A stretch of 34,735 bases of DNA, taken from contig JAFXTE010000001.1 in NCBI GenBank assembly GCA_017525245.1, positions 1-34,735 on the forward strand. Direction: 5' to 3'. The notes beneath the pieces are model-generated. The model made no database searches and was not told the DNA's origin. It saw nothing but the letters and a program-made list of their open reading frames with translations. Origin of the DNA: Bacteroidales bacterium (GTDB lineage: Bacteria > Bacteroidota > Bacteroidia > Bacteroidales > WCHB1-69). Positions 1 to 8,949 of the stretch are shown piece by piece (positions within the stretch are counted from its first letter, which is position 1; each line of letters starts with the position of its first letter). Both the position numbers and the translations under genes were made by a program.

Positions 1-1
1 T

Positions 2-730
2 GGTGCAGAACCCGATTGCTGGGAAGTAATCATGGAGGATGTAGCTCTTGATTCAGAAACGAGACCTCAGGTGTATGGCAACTTCAACACCACTGCTGGC
101 GGCAGCAAGTCTTTACGTCTGAAGAACCGCTGCGTGTATGCAATGCCGGCGTTCGGTGAATACTATTCTATATCTAACTTCACGATGAACTTCAACTTGC
201 GTCAACCCAAGTCCATCTATCGTCTGCAGGTGGGTCTGGTAGATGCAGAGGGTAACTTCAACATAGTGAAGACGTTTAAATGTTCTAACACCACGGATAT
301 GCAACCCATGTCGGTTAGTTTCAGTAACTTGGACTTCCCCTACACTGATGATATGCGTGTCGCCTTCCGCAACACGTTGGTTCCGGGCACGGGCATGAGC
401 ACCGAGTATTTGGACTACAGTATCAACTACATTGACGACATCAGCTTCTTCTACGAGGCTAAGGGCAAGGTTGAAGCGAACGCCGATGCTTTTGACGCCA
501 ACGCCGATTTGGAGAGCATAGAGGTGTATCCGAACCCGACGACGGGCAACCTGTACATCGATGCCATGGGCATCCAGAAGGTTGAATGCTACAACCAAAT
601 GGGTCAGCTTGTGCGCGTGTATGACAATGTTCTCAACAGCATTGACCTCAACAACCTCTCAGAAGGTGTCTATACGCTTCGTATCACCGTGCCGCAGGGC
701 GTGACCGTGCGCAAGGTGGTGAAGAGGTAG
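2..730 (+). CDS. T9SS-secreted protein, C-terminal part only
   Basis: The reading frame is open from the left window edge, so the start lies upstream; the first in-frame ATG (32) is internal, because the codons before it (GAEPDCWEVI) match the same position in the paralogous domains of the 18081-22163 protein. About 150 residues form one copy of that domain (motifs PDCWEV, NRCVYAMP, LRQPKS, YRLQVG, RIAFRNTL, SINYIDDI). The last ~70 residues are a type IX secretion sorting tail (VYPNPTTGN, then GVYTLRI and a basic end KVVKR), which predicts export across the outer membrane and surface attachment. The function of the missing N-terminal part is unknown. It ends at a TAG that overlaps a 54-bp palindrome and is followed by a strong terminator. 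Confidence 0.9.
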   Translation, partial: GAEPDCWEVIMEDVALDSETRPQVYGNFNTTAGGSKSLRLKNRCVYAMPAFGEYYSISNFTMNFNLRQPKSIYRLQVGLVDAEGNFNIVKTFKCSNTTDMQPMSVSFSNLDFPYTDDMRVAFRNTLVPGTGMSTEYLDYSINYIDDISFFYEAKGKVEANADAFDANADLESIEVYPNPTTGNLYIDAMGIQKVECYNQMGQLVRVYDNVLNSIDLNNLSEGVYTLRITVPQGVTVRKVVKR

Positions 731-783
731 TAGAGACAGCACCAGCGGTGTGTCTCGAGACGCGCCGCTGGCGCCGTCTGTAC
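730..783. repeat. 54-bp imperfect palindrome, GTAGAGAC family
   Basis: Two 27-base arms meet without a loop at GTCTC/GAGAC, with five mismatched positions. The outer ends read GTAGAGAC and GTCTGTAC, like the shorter palindromes at 26661 and 31401. It begins on the last base of the preceding stop codon. Confidence 0.75.
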
Positions 784-792
784 CAAAGCTAA

Positions 793-821
793 GGGCGAGG
801 AGGGATCCTCGCCCTTTTTTT
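793..821 (+). terminator. Rho-independent terminator
   Basis: Perfect 9-bp stem GGGCGAGGA / TCCTCGCCC with a GGGA loop, followed by seven T. It ends the T9SS protein transcript. Confidence 0.9.
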
Positions 822-900
822 GTTCAAGGTTCAAATTGTCTTCGTATGGCTCTTTATCCTCTTGTCCTCTTGTCGTCCGTCCCTTCATCGTATTCGAATA

Positions 901-942
901 CGTCTTAAGTCCTAAGTCTTAAGTCCTAAGTCATACGTCTAA
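901..942. repeat. Heptanucleotide tandem array
   Basis: Six 7-base units, CGTCTTA, AGTCCTA, AGTCTTA, AGTCCTA, AGTCATA, CGTCTAA, in the gap before the CoA-transferase gene. The 292-base gap 731-1022 otherwise holds the palindrome, the terminator, a C/T-rich stretch with an 8-base repeat (CCTCTTGT twice, about 858-873) and a promoter. Confidence 0.8.
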
Positions 943-973
943 AATCAAAAAAACATTCGTAATAAAAAAAATG

Positions 974-982
974 TATTTTTGC
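974..982 (+). promoter_or_regulatory. Bacteroidota-type -7 box before the CoA-transferase gene
   Basis: TATTTTTGC fits the -7 consensus TAnnTTTG. No good -33 TTTG is seen at the usual spacing. It lies 41 bases before the ATG. Confidence 0.6.
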
Positions 983-1022
983 AATCCCAATATTTGTATA
1001 TACAATTTAAATATAAAGCATT

Positions 1023-1667
1023 ATGAGCAAATTAATTTCTATCGAAGACGCGGTTGCGCATGTGAAAGACGGAATGACTCTGATGATCGGTGGTTTCTTG
1101 GGCGCCGGCACAGGTGTGAAAATGGTGGAAGCCATTGCTAACAAAGGAGTTAAAGACTTAACCCTGATTTGCAACGACACGGCTTATCCGAACAAAGCCA
1201 TCGGCATGCTGATTTCCAACAAGCAGGTGAAAAAGCTCTACGCCTCCCATATCGGCACCAACGCGGACACCATCCAACAGCTGAACGAGAAGACCCTCGA
1301 AATCGAATTTTGTCCGCAAGGCACCCTCGCTGAACGTATCCGTTGCGGCGGTGCAGGTCTCGGCGGTGTCCTCACCCAGACCGGTCTCGGCACCGTGGTG
1401 GAGAACGGCAAACGCAAAATCGAAGTCGATGGCAAGGAATACCTCCTTGAACTGCCTCTCCATGCGGATGTCGCCATCATCGGCGCCAGCATCTGCGACG
1501 AGATGGGCAACGCCATCTACAAAGGCACGACCCAAAACTTCAACCCCATGATGGCCGCCGCTGCCGACCTGGTGATTCTGGAAACCAAGGAGTTAGTTCC
1601 CACCGGCTCCATCCCGATGGAACAGATCCACACTCCTGGAATCTATGTCGATTATATCGTGAAGTAA
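1023..1667 (+). CDS. atoD: Acetate/acetoacetate CoA-transferase, subunit A (alpha)
   Basis: 214 residues, the normal length of the alpha subunit of family I CoA-transferases, which move CoA between acyl-CoA and a free acid such as acetate, butyrate or acetoacetate. Visible family features are the N-terminal VKDGMTLMIGGFLGAG loop, ICNDT, the glycine-rich GGAGLGGVLTQTGLGT segment and PLHADVAIIGA. The catalytic glutamate of these enzymes is on the beta subunit, which is normally the next gene; here the next gene is unrelated, so the beta subunit must be encoded elsewhere. In lysine-fermenting bacteria such an enzyme links acetoacetate and butyryl-CoA, which fits the kdd gene at 28509. The exact substrate cannot be told from sequence. 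Confidence 0.9.
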   Translation: MSKLISIEDAVAHVKDGMTLMIGGFLGAGTGVKMVEAIANKGVKDLTLICNDTAYPNKAIGMLISNKQVKKLYASHIGTNADTIQQLNEKTLEIEFCPQGTLAERIRCGGAGLGGVLTQTGLGTVVENGKRKIEVDGKEYLLELPLHADVAIIGASICDEMGNAIYKGTTQNFNPMMAAAADLVILETKELVPTGSIPMEQIHTPGIYVDYIVK

Positions 1668-1694
1668 GACTTGAGACTTGGGACTTAAGTCTAA
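1667..1694. repeat. Heptanucleotide array overlapping a stop codon
   Basis: Units AGACTTG, AGACTTG, GGACTTA, AGTCTAA. The first base is the last A of the TAA of the CoA-transferase gene. The array fills most of the 37-base gap to the next start codon. Confidence 0.75.
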
Positions 1695-1704
1695 AATCGA
1701 AAAT

Positions 1705-3111
1705 ATGAGGAAAGTACTCCTTACAATAATAGTACTAACAACCCTATTCCGTTCGGGCCTCGCGCAAAGCAACCCGAACGGTTTTGATATTGCTTTGGAC
1801 AAAAAGGTCACCAAGATGCGCTGCGTACCCTGTGACGAAAAAGGGCTCTGCCTGGTGCTCGAAAAAAAGGAAAAAAAGATCAAACGACTGATTCTCAATC
1901 ATTACGACACGCTGTTCAACAAGCAGTTCGACACTTCTTTGACCTTGACGTCCGGCATGTTGCCCACAAGCTGTTTTTATGAGAACGGTGCTCTGGTGAC
2001 TATCTGTCAGCAGTTCGTGAAATCCCGTCTGACAGGAGAAGGAGTCCTGTTTATCTACCACCCCGAAAGCCGGCGGCTGGAACAGCGCGTCATTTCCGGG
2101 ATACCTGGAATTGTTTCGGCGGAAAGATGGCACCACTACCAGGGAAACTTTTTCTTCACCGTGCATACCCGCAACGGTATGGAAGTCTGGTTTCTGCCGC
2201 AATCAGCCACGGAACCGATACCATTCTCTTTCACTCTGGAGAATCCAGGACAGGTGCTTACCACCGCCGTCGATACTGCTCAGGGAAAAGCCGTTATCTG
2301 CTTCAACTCCGGCGAACGTACGATGTATTTCGAGACCGACTTTTACGGGAAGTCCTCCTTCGCCAACATCCTCAACGAACCCGCCACCCAAGCGCAATGG
2401 TTACCCATCAGTCGCAACCACTCCGTGCTGATGCTCTATTACCAAGGCGAAGAGATTTTCTACTTTCACCCAGTCAACATCCTGAACCACAAGGTTATAC
2501 CTTCGGAAACCATCTACTGTTCCGACATTTCCGACCCGACTCTCCCCGCTCGTGTCAAGAACAAACAGACGGTGATCATTGCACCTCACACCTTCGTCAA
2601 CTTTCTCTCAGGTGAAACCAGTGTTGACAAAGACGGAATAGCTTGTGTAACAGAGCTTTACTACACCGAATACTACAACTATTTCAACGGATGGTATGTG
2701 GAGCCGCGTTTCAACGGCTACCGTTACGAACGCGCCGACGTACACTTCTTTGACACCAACGGCGTATTTCTGACCAATGTCATTTTCCCCTACGATGAAG
2801 AGTCTTCCCTTCATTCGCATATCATCAAGAAGCTGAAAATCTTCCCGTTACAAAACAACGACATTCTCCTTTACTATCAGAACGCACAGGAGCAGACCTC
2901 CATGCTGATTGACTCCGCCTTCAAAACGAAAGACCCCGTACGTACCACAGCGCTTCCGCTCCCAAAAATCGCGTTCAAGAAGCAGCGTTTCGCAGTGGAT
3001 CGCTTCGACCCGTGGTACGGCGACAACCAGTTCATGCTCACCGCCTTCCGCGTCAATGTCATGTCGCAAAGGAAAGTGGGATATATGGTCCGAAAGTTGG
3101 AATACAATTAG
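1705..3111 (+). CDS. Secreted protein of unknown function
   Basis: 468 residues from the ATG at 1705. An earlier in-frame ATG at 1678 lies inside the heptad array and would put a polar stretch before the signal peptide, so it is rejected. Residues 1-21 are a Sec signal peptide (MRKVLLTIIVLTTLF, cleaved after GLAQ). No lipobox, T9SS tail or transmembrane segment is visible, so a periplasmic or outer-membrane-associated location is inferred. The body alternates short beta-like hydrophobic runs with aromatic and charged turns, which could suit a beta-propeller, but I recognise no family. It follows the CoA-transferase gene by 37 bases with no terminator between them and may be co-transcribed, though that need not mean a shared function. 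Confidence 0.8.
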   Translation: MRKVLLTIIVLTTLFRSGLAQSNPNGFDIALDKKVTKMRCVPCDEKGLCLVLEKKEKKIKRLILNHYDTLFNKQFDTSLTLTSGMLPTSCFYENGALVTICQQFVKSRLTGEGVLFIYHPESRRLEQRVISGIPGIVSAERWHHYQGNFFFTVHTRNGMEVWFLPQSATEPIPFSFTLENPGQVLTTAVDTAQGKAVICFNSGERTMYFETDFYGKSSFANILNEPATQAQWLPISRNHSVLMLYYQGEEIFYFHPVNILNHKVIPSETIYCSDISDPTLPARVKNKQTVIIAPHTFVNFLSGETSVDKDGIACVTELYYTEYYNYFNGWYVEPRFNGYRYERADVHFFDTNGVFLTNVIFPYDEESSLHSHIIKKLKIFPLQNNDILLYYQNAQEQTSMLIDSAFKTKDPVRTTALPLPKIAFKKQRFAVDRFDPWYGDNQFMLTAFRVNVMSQRKVGYMVRKLEYN

Positions 3112-3113
3112 TT

Positions 3114-3144
3114 TTTCAGAGTACCGATAAAAAATGTATTTTTG
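3114..3144 (+). promoter_or_regulatory. Promoter of the methionine gamma-lyase-type gene
   Basis: TTTC (3114-3117), 19-base spacer, TATTTTTG (3137-3144) followed by C: a near-consensus Bacteroidota promoter. Confidence 0.65.
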
Positions 3145-3181
3145 CCCCATTAATTTTAACATCCAAAAATAAGACATAAAA

Positions 3182-4378
3182 ATGGAAAAATTCGATCCCG
3201 CAACCAACCTTGAAAGATTGGACAAAAAAGACGCTTACCGTGGCGTCAACCCGGCTATCTGCGATAGCGCAACATTCATGTTCGAACAGGCCAAGACGAT
3301 GACCGACACCTTCCATGGTGAAACCGAGGGCTACTTCCTCTACTCCCGCCACTGGAATCCCAGCACCCTTTCTTTGGCACAGTCATTGGCTGCCATCGAG
3401 GGCACTGAGCTGGCCTGGACCACCGGTTCCGGCATGGCCGCCATCACCGTTGCTTTGCTGCACGAAGTGAAGAGCGGCGACCATATCGTCTCCAGCATGA
3501 CCACCTACGGCGGCACCTTCGCCTTCCTGAACAACTACCTCAAGAAGTTCAACGTCGATGTCACCTTCGTGAACATGCAGGATCTGGATGCCGTGAAGAA
3601 GGCCATCCGTCCGAACACCAAGGTGCTCTACACCGAGACGATGAACAACCCGTTGCTGCGCATCGCCAACGTTCCCGAGTTGTCGAAAATCGCGCACGCT
3701 GCAGGCGCCAAACTGTTGGTTGACAACACTTTCACCCCGATGATTTTCTCACCCTACCGTTTGGGTGCAGACGTGGTGATTTACAGTATGACCAAGTATG
3801 TGAATGGTATGAACGACTGTGTGGCCGGCGCCATCTGCGGTTCTGCCGAATACATCAACTCCCTGATCGACGTGAACACCGGCACCGCCATGCTGCTGGG
3901 TCCCGTGCTCGACACCTTCCGCTCCACGAGCATCCAGAAGAACCTGCACACCCTGCACATTCGTATGAAAAAGCACAGCGAGAATGCCATGTATCTGGCC
4001 AAACGCTTCAAAGAGACCGGAATCAAATACAACTACCCGGGTCTCCCCGAGCATCCTGACCACGAACTCTTCAAATCGATGATGAACGACGGTTACGGCT
4101 TCGGCGGCATGATCTCCATCGACATGGGCACGGCCGAGAGAGCCAGCGCCATCATGGAGAAGATGCAGGAACTGGGCGTGGGCTACCTCGCCGTCAGCCT
4201 CGGCTATTTCAAGACCCTGTTCAGCAACTCCGGCAAATCCACCTCTTCCGAGGTTCCCGAAGACATCCAACACGAGATGGGTATGAGCGAAGGCCTCATC
4301 CGCTTCTCCATGGGCTTGGACAACGACCCGGAGCGCACCTTCCAACTGATCAAGCAAGCCATCGACGCCACGAAATAA
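3182..4378 (+). CDS. PLP-dependent Cys/Met metabolism enzyme, probable methionine gamma-lyase
   Basis: 398 residues, the usual length for this family. The pyridoxal-phosphate lysine is about residue 205 in YSMTKYVNG; upstream are the cofactor-phosphate loop TTGSGMAAI and the LLVDNTFTP segment that holds the PLP-ring aspartate. Family enzymes cleave or exchange groups at the gamma carbon of methionine, homocysteine or O-acetylhomoserine. A gamma-lyase would yield 2-oxobutyrate, methanethiol and ammonia, which fits a fermenter. The sequence after the lysine (GMNDCVAGAICG) departs from the usual GHxDvvgG, so O-acetylhomoserine sulfhydrylase or a related activity is not excluded. It has its own promoter and a terminator just downstream, so it is probably monocistronic. 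Confidence 0.85.
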   Translation: MEKFDPATNLERLDKKDAYRGVNPAICDSATFMFEQAKTMTDTFHGETEGYFLYSRHWNPSTLSLAQSLAAIEGTELAWTTGSGMAAITVALLHEVKSGDHIVSSMTTYGGTFAFLNNYLKKFNVDVTFVNMQDLDAVKKAIRPNTKVLYTETMNNPLLRIANVPELSKIAHAAGAKLLVDNTFTPMIFSPYRLGADVVIYSMTKYVNGMNDCVAGAICGSAEYINSLIDVNTGTAMLLGPVLDTFRSTSIQKNLHTLHIRMKKHSENAMYLAKRFKETGIKYNYPGLPEHPDHELFKSMMNDGYGFGGMISIDMGTAERASAIMEKMQELGVGYLAVSLGYFKTLFSNSGKSTSSEVPEDIQHEMGMSEGLIRFSMGLDNDPERTFQLIKQAIDATK

Positions 4379-4391
4379 GACGGCGGATTTT

Positions 4392-4412
4392 GGCTATTAG
4401 CTTTTAGCTAAA
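4392..4412. repeat. Short heptanucleotide array
   Basis: Units GGCTATT, AGCTTTT, AGCTAAA between the lyase stop codon and its terminator. Similar units recur at 10086-10113. Confidence 0.55.
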
Positions 4413-4415
4413 CAA

Positions 4416-4451
4416 AACGGGCACGTCAGTGATTGCGTGCCCGTTGTTTTT
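4416..4451 (+). terminator. Rho-independent terminator
   Basis: Perfect 10-bp stem AACGGGCACG / CGTGCCCGTT with a 10-base loop, followed by GTTTTTA. It ends the lyase gene. Confidence 0.85.
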
Positions 4452-4534
4452 ATGTGACATGATTTGTGAATGGTGATTTTGGATACGTCTGTAAAAGAAT
4501 TATGCCTCAAAGGAAACACCTGGGACTACTTTAA

Positions 4535-7138
4535 ATGAGTTCTATAAAAAACATTTTCAGGAGATTACAGAGTATTATCCCTTCCATGTTGATGGGATGC
4601 CTGATTATGTTATGCATTTGCCCCGGTCAAATTACCGCACAAAAACTTTCGGGAAGAGTTTATACCCTTTCAGAAAATGGAGATACGACAACAGTCTATA
4701 TGGCAAGGCTGCAATGGATGAACACTACGGTGGGAGCCTATTCCGACACACAAGGTTTCTTCGAACTCCCTTTCACCAACACCGACACACTGGTGGTTCG
4801 CTACTCCTTCTATAAAGCGGACACTTTGATTATCCCCCGAACTGAAAAGCATCGCGACATCTTCATCAACACCGCACAAGCTCTACAGGAGGTGGTGGTT
4901 TCCAAGAAGCGACAGAAATACGTACGCAAGGGAAATCCTGCCATCGAATTAGCCAAACAAGTCATCAAACATAAAGACGAGAACCGCATTGAATCCGCAG
5001 AGCACTACAAGGCAAGCCGTTACGAAAAATTAGTTCTCGCCTTTGGACGGTTTGACATGAACTTCCAAAAGAACCGCATCAACCGTCAGTTTTCCTTCTT
5101 GGAAAAATACATTGACACATTGTCCTTTGACACTGTACCCGTGCTCACCCTGTCTCTGCGGGAGAGCCTTGCAGACCTCTACCACCAAAAGTCGCCTCAC
5201 CGCGAGGTGACTTACATAAAAGCCCAACGGATGCAAGGTGCCGACGAGGTGTTCGACATGGAAGGTCTTGATGCAAACCTGAAAGCGATGTTCTCTGAAG
5301 TCAACATCTTCGACAATGACATCGAGTTGATGCTCAACAAGTTCGTCAGCCCGCTTTCTTCCACATTTGCGACCTCCTTTTACCATTTCTATATCACCGA
5401 CACGGTCATAATCGACGGCATTCCCTGTATAGAACTCACCTTCACACCGGTAATCAAACGGAGTTACGGATTCACAGGGCGTATGTACATTGTACACGAC
5501 AGCACTTTCGCCGTAAAACAATACATGCTCACCGTTCCAAAAAACATTAACTTGAACTATATCTCGCAGCTATCTGTAGAACAAGAATTTGTGAAAAACG
5601 ATAGTGGTCTGTGGGCTCCGGTGATTGCTCACACTCACGCCAAACTCTCCATTTTCAAACGTTGGAAACGGCAAATATACGCCCGGCAAACCACCTTATG
5701 GTACGATTACGATATGGACACAACCATACCCGACTCTCTTGCCGGCATTCTGCCGATAGAGGAAATTGTCGCCCCGAATGTCCGAAAGTACAGAAGCGGG
5801 AGATGGAGACAGATGCGTCCTGTCCCGCTGTCTGCCAAGGAATCCTTTCTTGACAGTTTGGGGGTGGAGCTGCGCCGCCTGCCGGCATTCAAAGTGATGG
5901 AGAAAAGTGCTGAGATTCTAAGTTCGGGCTATATTGCCACCAACAAAGACCGGAAACTGAGCCGTTTCGACATCGGCCCCATTTACGATCTCGTCAGCTA
6001 CAATCCCGCTGAAGGCGTGCGGCTGCGTATCGGGGGCATGACCACCGCACGCATGCACGACCGCTGGTTCGCGAACGGCTACCTCGCATACGGATTCCGC
6101 GACCGACGGCTGAAGTACAACCTCACCCTGACCCACAGTTTCGTGCCGAAAAACCGCCACCTTAACGAATCGCCGAAAAACGCCCTGTCCTTCAGCGCAA
6201 GCTACGACATGGAAATGCCCGGGCAGACATACTCCTATGTGGATCGCGACAACATCCTGATGTCCTTCAACACCGACAATTCGGAAGTCTCCGCGCAGTA
6301 TGTGCAACGAGTCAGACTACACTACCAAAACGAGTGGCCGAGCCGTCTGAGCATGAACACTTGGCTGCAATACGAGAGCAGGGAAGCAACGGGAAGCTTA
6401 GCCTACTTGCGCATCAACCGCGACGGCACAATCACGCCCGTGAAAGACCTCAAATCCATGGCCTGGTGTCTGAAACTGCGATGGGCCCCCGGCGAACCGG
6501 CATACAACAAACAGATGGGCGACAAAGCCCTTTTCAAACTCTCCAAAAACGCCCCAGTGTTCAGCCTCATGCACACCATCGGCCTTCTTGACCGCCGCTT
6601 CGTCTATAACAAGACCGACTTATCCGTGGAAAAGCGGTTCTGGCTTTCCACCTTCGGATACATCGACGCAGCGGTGCAAGCCGGTATCGTGTGGGACGTT
6701 GTGCCGTTCCCTGAACTGTATGTCCCGCCGGCCAACCAGTCGCTATTCCTCACCCCAAACAGCTTCAACCTGATGAAGCCAATGGAGTTCATCATGGACA
6801 AATACGTTGCGCTTTATGCCACTTACCACTTGAAAGGCTTGATTTTCAACCGTATTCCGTTATGGAACCGGCTAAACCTTCGCGAGGTGGTCTCCTTCAG
6901 TGGCATTTATGGCGGACTTTCGCCGAAGAACATTCCCGGACCGGCCACGCCCGGACTGTATCTGTTCCCAGAAGGATGCGGCACAATAGGCAAAGCACCA
7001 TATATGGAACTGACCGCCGGCATCGAGAACATATTCGGCATCCTTCGCATCGACTATGTCCGCCGCCTCTCCTACGCAAAGGGGCTCAAAGGCTGGGGCA
7101 AGAACGGCATCCGTTTCACGCTCAATATCTCATTCTGA
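4535..7138 (+). CDS. DUF5686 family outer-membrane protein with carboxypeptidase-like regulatory domain
   Basis: 867 residues. Residues ~1-36 are a signal peptide ending ITAQ. Residues ~37-120 (KLSGRVYTLSENGDTTTVYMARLQW..., DTQGFFELPF, ending QALQEVVVSKK) are the beta-sandwich regulatory-like domain placed at the front of many Bacteroidota outer-membrane proteins. The next segment, KGNPAIELAKQVIKHKDENR, is the signature I associate with DUF5686. The C-terminal half has alternating beta-strand patterns and ends in an aromatic residue (RFTLNISF), as outer-membrane beta-barrels do. The molecular function of DUF5686 is not established. A weak Cys near the signal end (LCIC) might suggest a lipoprotein, but the Ala-Gln site is more convincing. 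It has no T9SS tail. Confidence 0.85.
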   Translation: MSSIKNIFRRLQSIIPSMLMGCLIMLCICPGQITAQKLSGRVYTLSENGDTTTVYMARLQWMNTTVGAYSDTQGFFELPFTNTDTLVVRYSFYKADTLIIPRTEKHRDIFINTAQALQEVVVSKKRQKYVRKGNPAIELAKQVIKHKDENRIESAEHYKASRYEKLVLAFGRFDMNFQKNRINRQFSFLEKYIDTLSFDTVPVLTLSLRESLADLYHQKSPHREVTYIKAQRMQGADEVFDMEGLDANLKAMFSEVNIFDNDIELMLNKFVSPLSSTFATSFYHFYITDTVIIDGIPCIELTFTPVIKRSYGFTGRMYIVHDSTFAVKQYMLTVPKNINLNYISQLSVEQEFVKNDSGLWAPVIAHTHAKLSIFKRWKRQIYARQTTLWYDYDMDTTIPDSLAGILPIEEIVAPNVRKYRSGRWRQMRPVPLSAKESFLDSLGVELRRLPAFKVMEKSAEILSSGYIATNKDRKLSRFDIGPIYDLVSYNPAEGVRLRIGGMTTARMHDRWFANGYLAYGFRDRRLKYNLTLTHSFVPKNRHLNESPKNALSFSASYDMEMPGQTYSYVDRDNILMSFNTDNSEVSAQYVQRVRLHYQNEWPSRLSMNTWLQYESREATGSLAYLRINRDGTITPVKDLKSMAWCLKLRWAPGEPAYNKQMGDKALFKLSKNAPVFSLMHTIGLLDRRFVYNKTDLSVEKRFWLSTFGYIDAAVQAGIVWDVVPFPELYVPPANQSLFLTPNSFNLMKPMEFIMDKYVALYATYHLKGLIFNRIPLWNRLNLREVVSFSGIYGGLSPKNIPGPATPGLYLFPEGCGTIGKAPYMELTAGIENIFGILRIDYVRRLSYAKGLKGWGKNGIRFTLNISF

Positions 7139-7155
7139 AAAACTTTTGGAAAGCC

Positions 7156-7185
7156 TTTGTGGTCTCGAAAAAATGTGTACCTTTG
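7156..7185 (+). promoter_or_regulatory. Promoter of the Na/Pi cotransporter gene
   Basis: TTTG (7156-7159), 18-base spacer, TACCTTTG (7178-7185) followed by C: both boxes match the Bacteroidota sigma consensus. The ATG follows 57 bases later. Confidence 0.8.
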
Positions 7186-7242
7186 CCGCCGTATTTTAAC
7201 TTGCCGGAATATTTTTCAAATCAGTTAGAATATCATCACGAA

Positions 7243-8922
7243 ATGGATATTACGAGCATTCTGATCGCGATTTTGACACTGACGGCGGGCATAGGAGTTT
7301 TCCTGGTGGCCTGCCAGATGATGAGCAACAACCTTGAGTCTGCAAGCAGCCGGAAATTAAGACAGCTGTTCGCGAAAACAGGCGACAACAAATGGGTGGG
7401 CGTCGGCATCGGTCTTGCGGGCACTGCCGCCATCCAAAGCAGCGGTGCCGTCACAGTGATGGTCATCGGTTTCGTGAACGTGGGCATCATGAGCCTCGCA
7501 CAAGCGGCCACCATCATCTACGGTTCCAACATCGGAACCACGGTGACAGCCCAATTGGTGGCCTTGGGTATGTTCGGGCGCAACAGCATCTCCACCACCA
7601 TCATCTTCGCGGCTTTCGCGGGCATCGGCGCCTTCATCTCGCTTTTCGCCAAACGCGACAAATGGAAACAGACCGGCGGCATCCTCACCGGCTTCGGCAT
7701 GTTGTTCGTGGGTCTGAGCATGATGTCCTCAGCCATGGAAGATTTTGCCGCACTTCCAGAAGTCAAAACCTTGCTCGCCAACATCAGCAACCCGATACTT
7801 TTGGTCGTCATCGGCGCCCTGTTCACGGCCATCATACAATCGTCGTCTGTGATGACCTCCATTGCCATCACGATGGTCGTCACCGGACTCGTGAGTCTCA
7901 ACCAAGGCATCTATCTGACCATGGGTTCCAACATCGGTTCCTGTGTGGTAGCCATGATTGCCGGTATGACCAGCGGCACGAACGCCAAACGGACAGCACT
8001 CATCCATCTCATATTCAACGTGATGGGTGTTTTCATATTCTTACTGCTGGCCTTGATTCTCCGGATCTCGACTGCCGGTGTTTTGAGTTTCGGCACTCTC
8101 TTTGAACGATGGTTCCCGAACACCCCGCAGGTACAACTCGCCATGTTCCATACTTTCTTCAACGTGTGTACCATGTTTGTGGCATTGCCCATGACCAACC
8201 TCCTGGTGAACACCGCATGCAGGCTTGTTCCCGAGAAAAATGATCCCAACGACGGACGTCCGCGTCTCAAATTCCTCGACCCCTCCATGCTTTCCACCCC
8301 CGCCGTGGCTCTCCGCCAGTTCAAAAGCGAAATCGAGAACATGGCTGAGATGGCCATCACCAATTTCAGGCGCGCCATCAAGATCATCACCACCATGGAC
8401 TACTCCGAGATTGAGGAATTCAGACAAGTTGAAAAGACTCTTAACTTCTTGAACAAAGAACTTTTACGTTATTCCATCGCCCTTTCGGAGAACAGCTTCA
8501 GCAGCTATGACCAGGCCTACCTGACCTCCACCATCCGCACCGTCAGCGATTTGGAACGTGTCGGCGACTACGCTGAAAACATCGTGGAATATGCTGACTC
8601 CCTGAAGGAACAGGATGCCAGATTCTCAAAAGAGGCCACCGACGAAATCCTTCAGATGGAAAAGCTGGTGAACAATCTCTATGACGAGGTGATGTATGCC
8701 TATCACCATAAAGACAGAGAGGCCCTGAAGCGGGCGAATGTCATTGAAGATCAGATCGATGACCTGACCGACGAAATGGAGCGCAACCACATCCGCCGTT
8801 TGAACGACGGTACCTGCAGCCCCGCTGTCGGCGCTGAATACCTCTCCCTGGCGCAGAACTCCGAACGTGTCGCCGACCACCTTATCAATGTCGGAAACAC
8901 GGTTTTGGATCTTTACAAGTGA
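7243..8922 (+). CDS. Na+/Pi cotransporter (NptA/PNaS family) with PhoU-like domain
   Basis: 559 residues from the ATG at 7243; the frame is open further upstream, but that part overlaps the previous gene and the promoter. It is an inner-membrane carrier predicted to import phosphate with sodium. It has the two inverted family repeats: GTAAIQSSGAV (about 60-70) with GSNIGTTVTA, and AIIQSSSVMTS (about 197-205) with GSNIGSCVVA. Roughly eight hydrophobic segments lie in the first 320 residues. Residues ~345-555 are a helical PhoU-like domain (LNKELLRYSIA, SDLERVGDYAENI, NSERVADHLINVGNTV), the usual fusion in bacterial NptA-like proteins and thought to be regulatory. It has its own promoter. Confidence 0.93.
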   Translation: MDITSILIAILTLTAGIGVFLVACQMMSNNLESASSRKLRQLFAKTGDNKWVGVGIGLAGTAAIQSSGAVTVMVIGFVNVGIMSLAQAATIIYGSNIGTTVTAQLVALGMFGRNSISTTIIFAAFAGIGAFISLFAKRDKWKQTGGILTGFGMLFVGLSMMSSAMEDFAALPEVKTLLANISNPILLVVIGALFTAIIQSSSVMTSIAITMVVTGLVSLNQGIYLTMGSNIGSCVVAMIAGMTSGTNAKRTALIHLIFNVMGVFIFLLLALILRISTAGVLSFGTLFERWFPNTPQVQLAMFHTFFNVCTMFVALPMTNLLVNTACRLVPEKNDPNDGRPRLKFLDPSMLSTPAVALRQFKSEIENMAEMAITNFRRAIKIITTMDYSEIEEFRQVEKTLNFLNKELLRYSIALSENSFSSYDQAYLTSTIRTVSDLERVGDYAENIVEYADSLKEQDARFSKEATDEILQMEKLVNNLYDEVMYAYHHKDREALKRANVIEDQIDDLTDEMERNHIRRLNDGTCSPAVGAEYLSLAQNSERVADHLINVGNTVLDLYK

Positions 8923-8949
8923 TTTCCTTCCAAAAAAGTCTTGATTTTT

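Noticed and set aside
6862-7242. 127-codon N-terminal extension of the Na/Pi cotransporter
   Set aside because: It overlaps the DUF5686 gene out of frame and crosses a consensus promoter.
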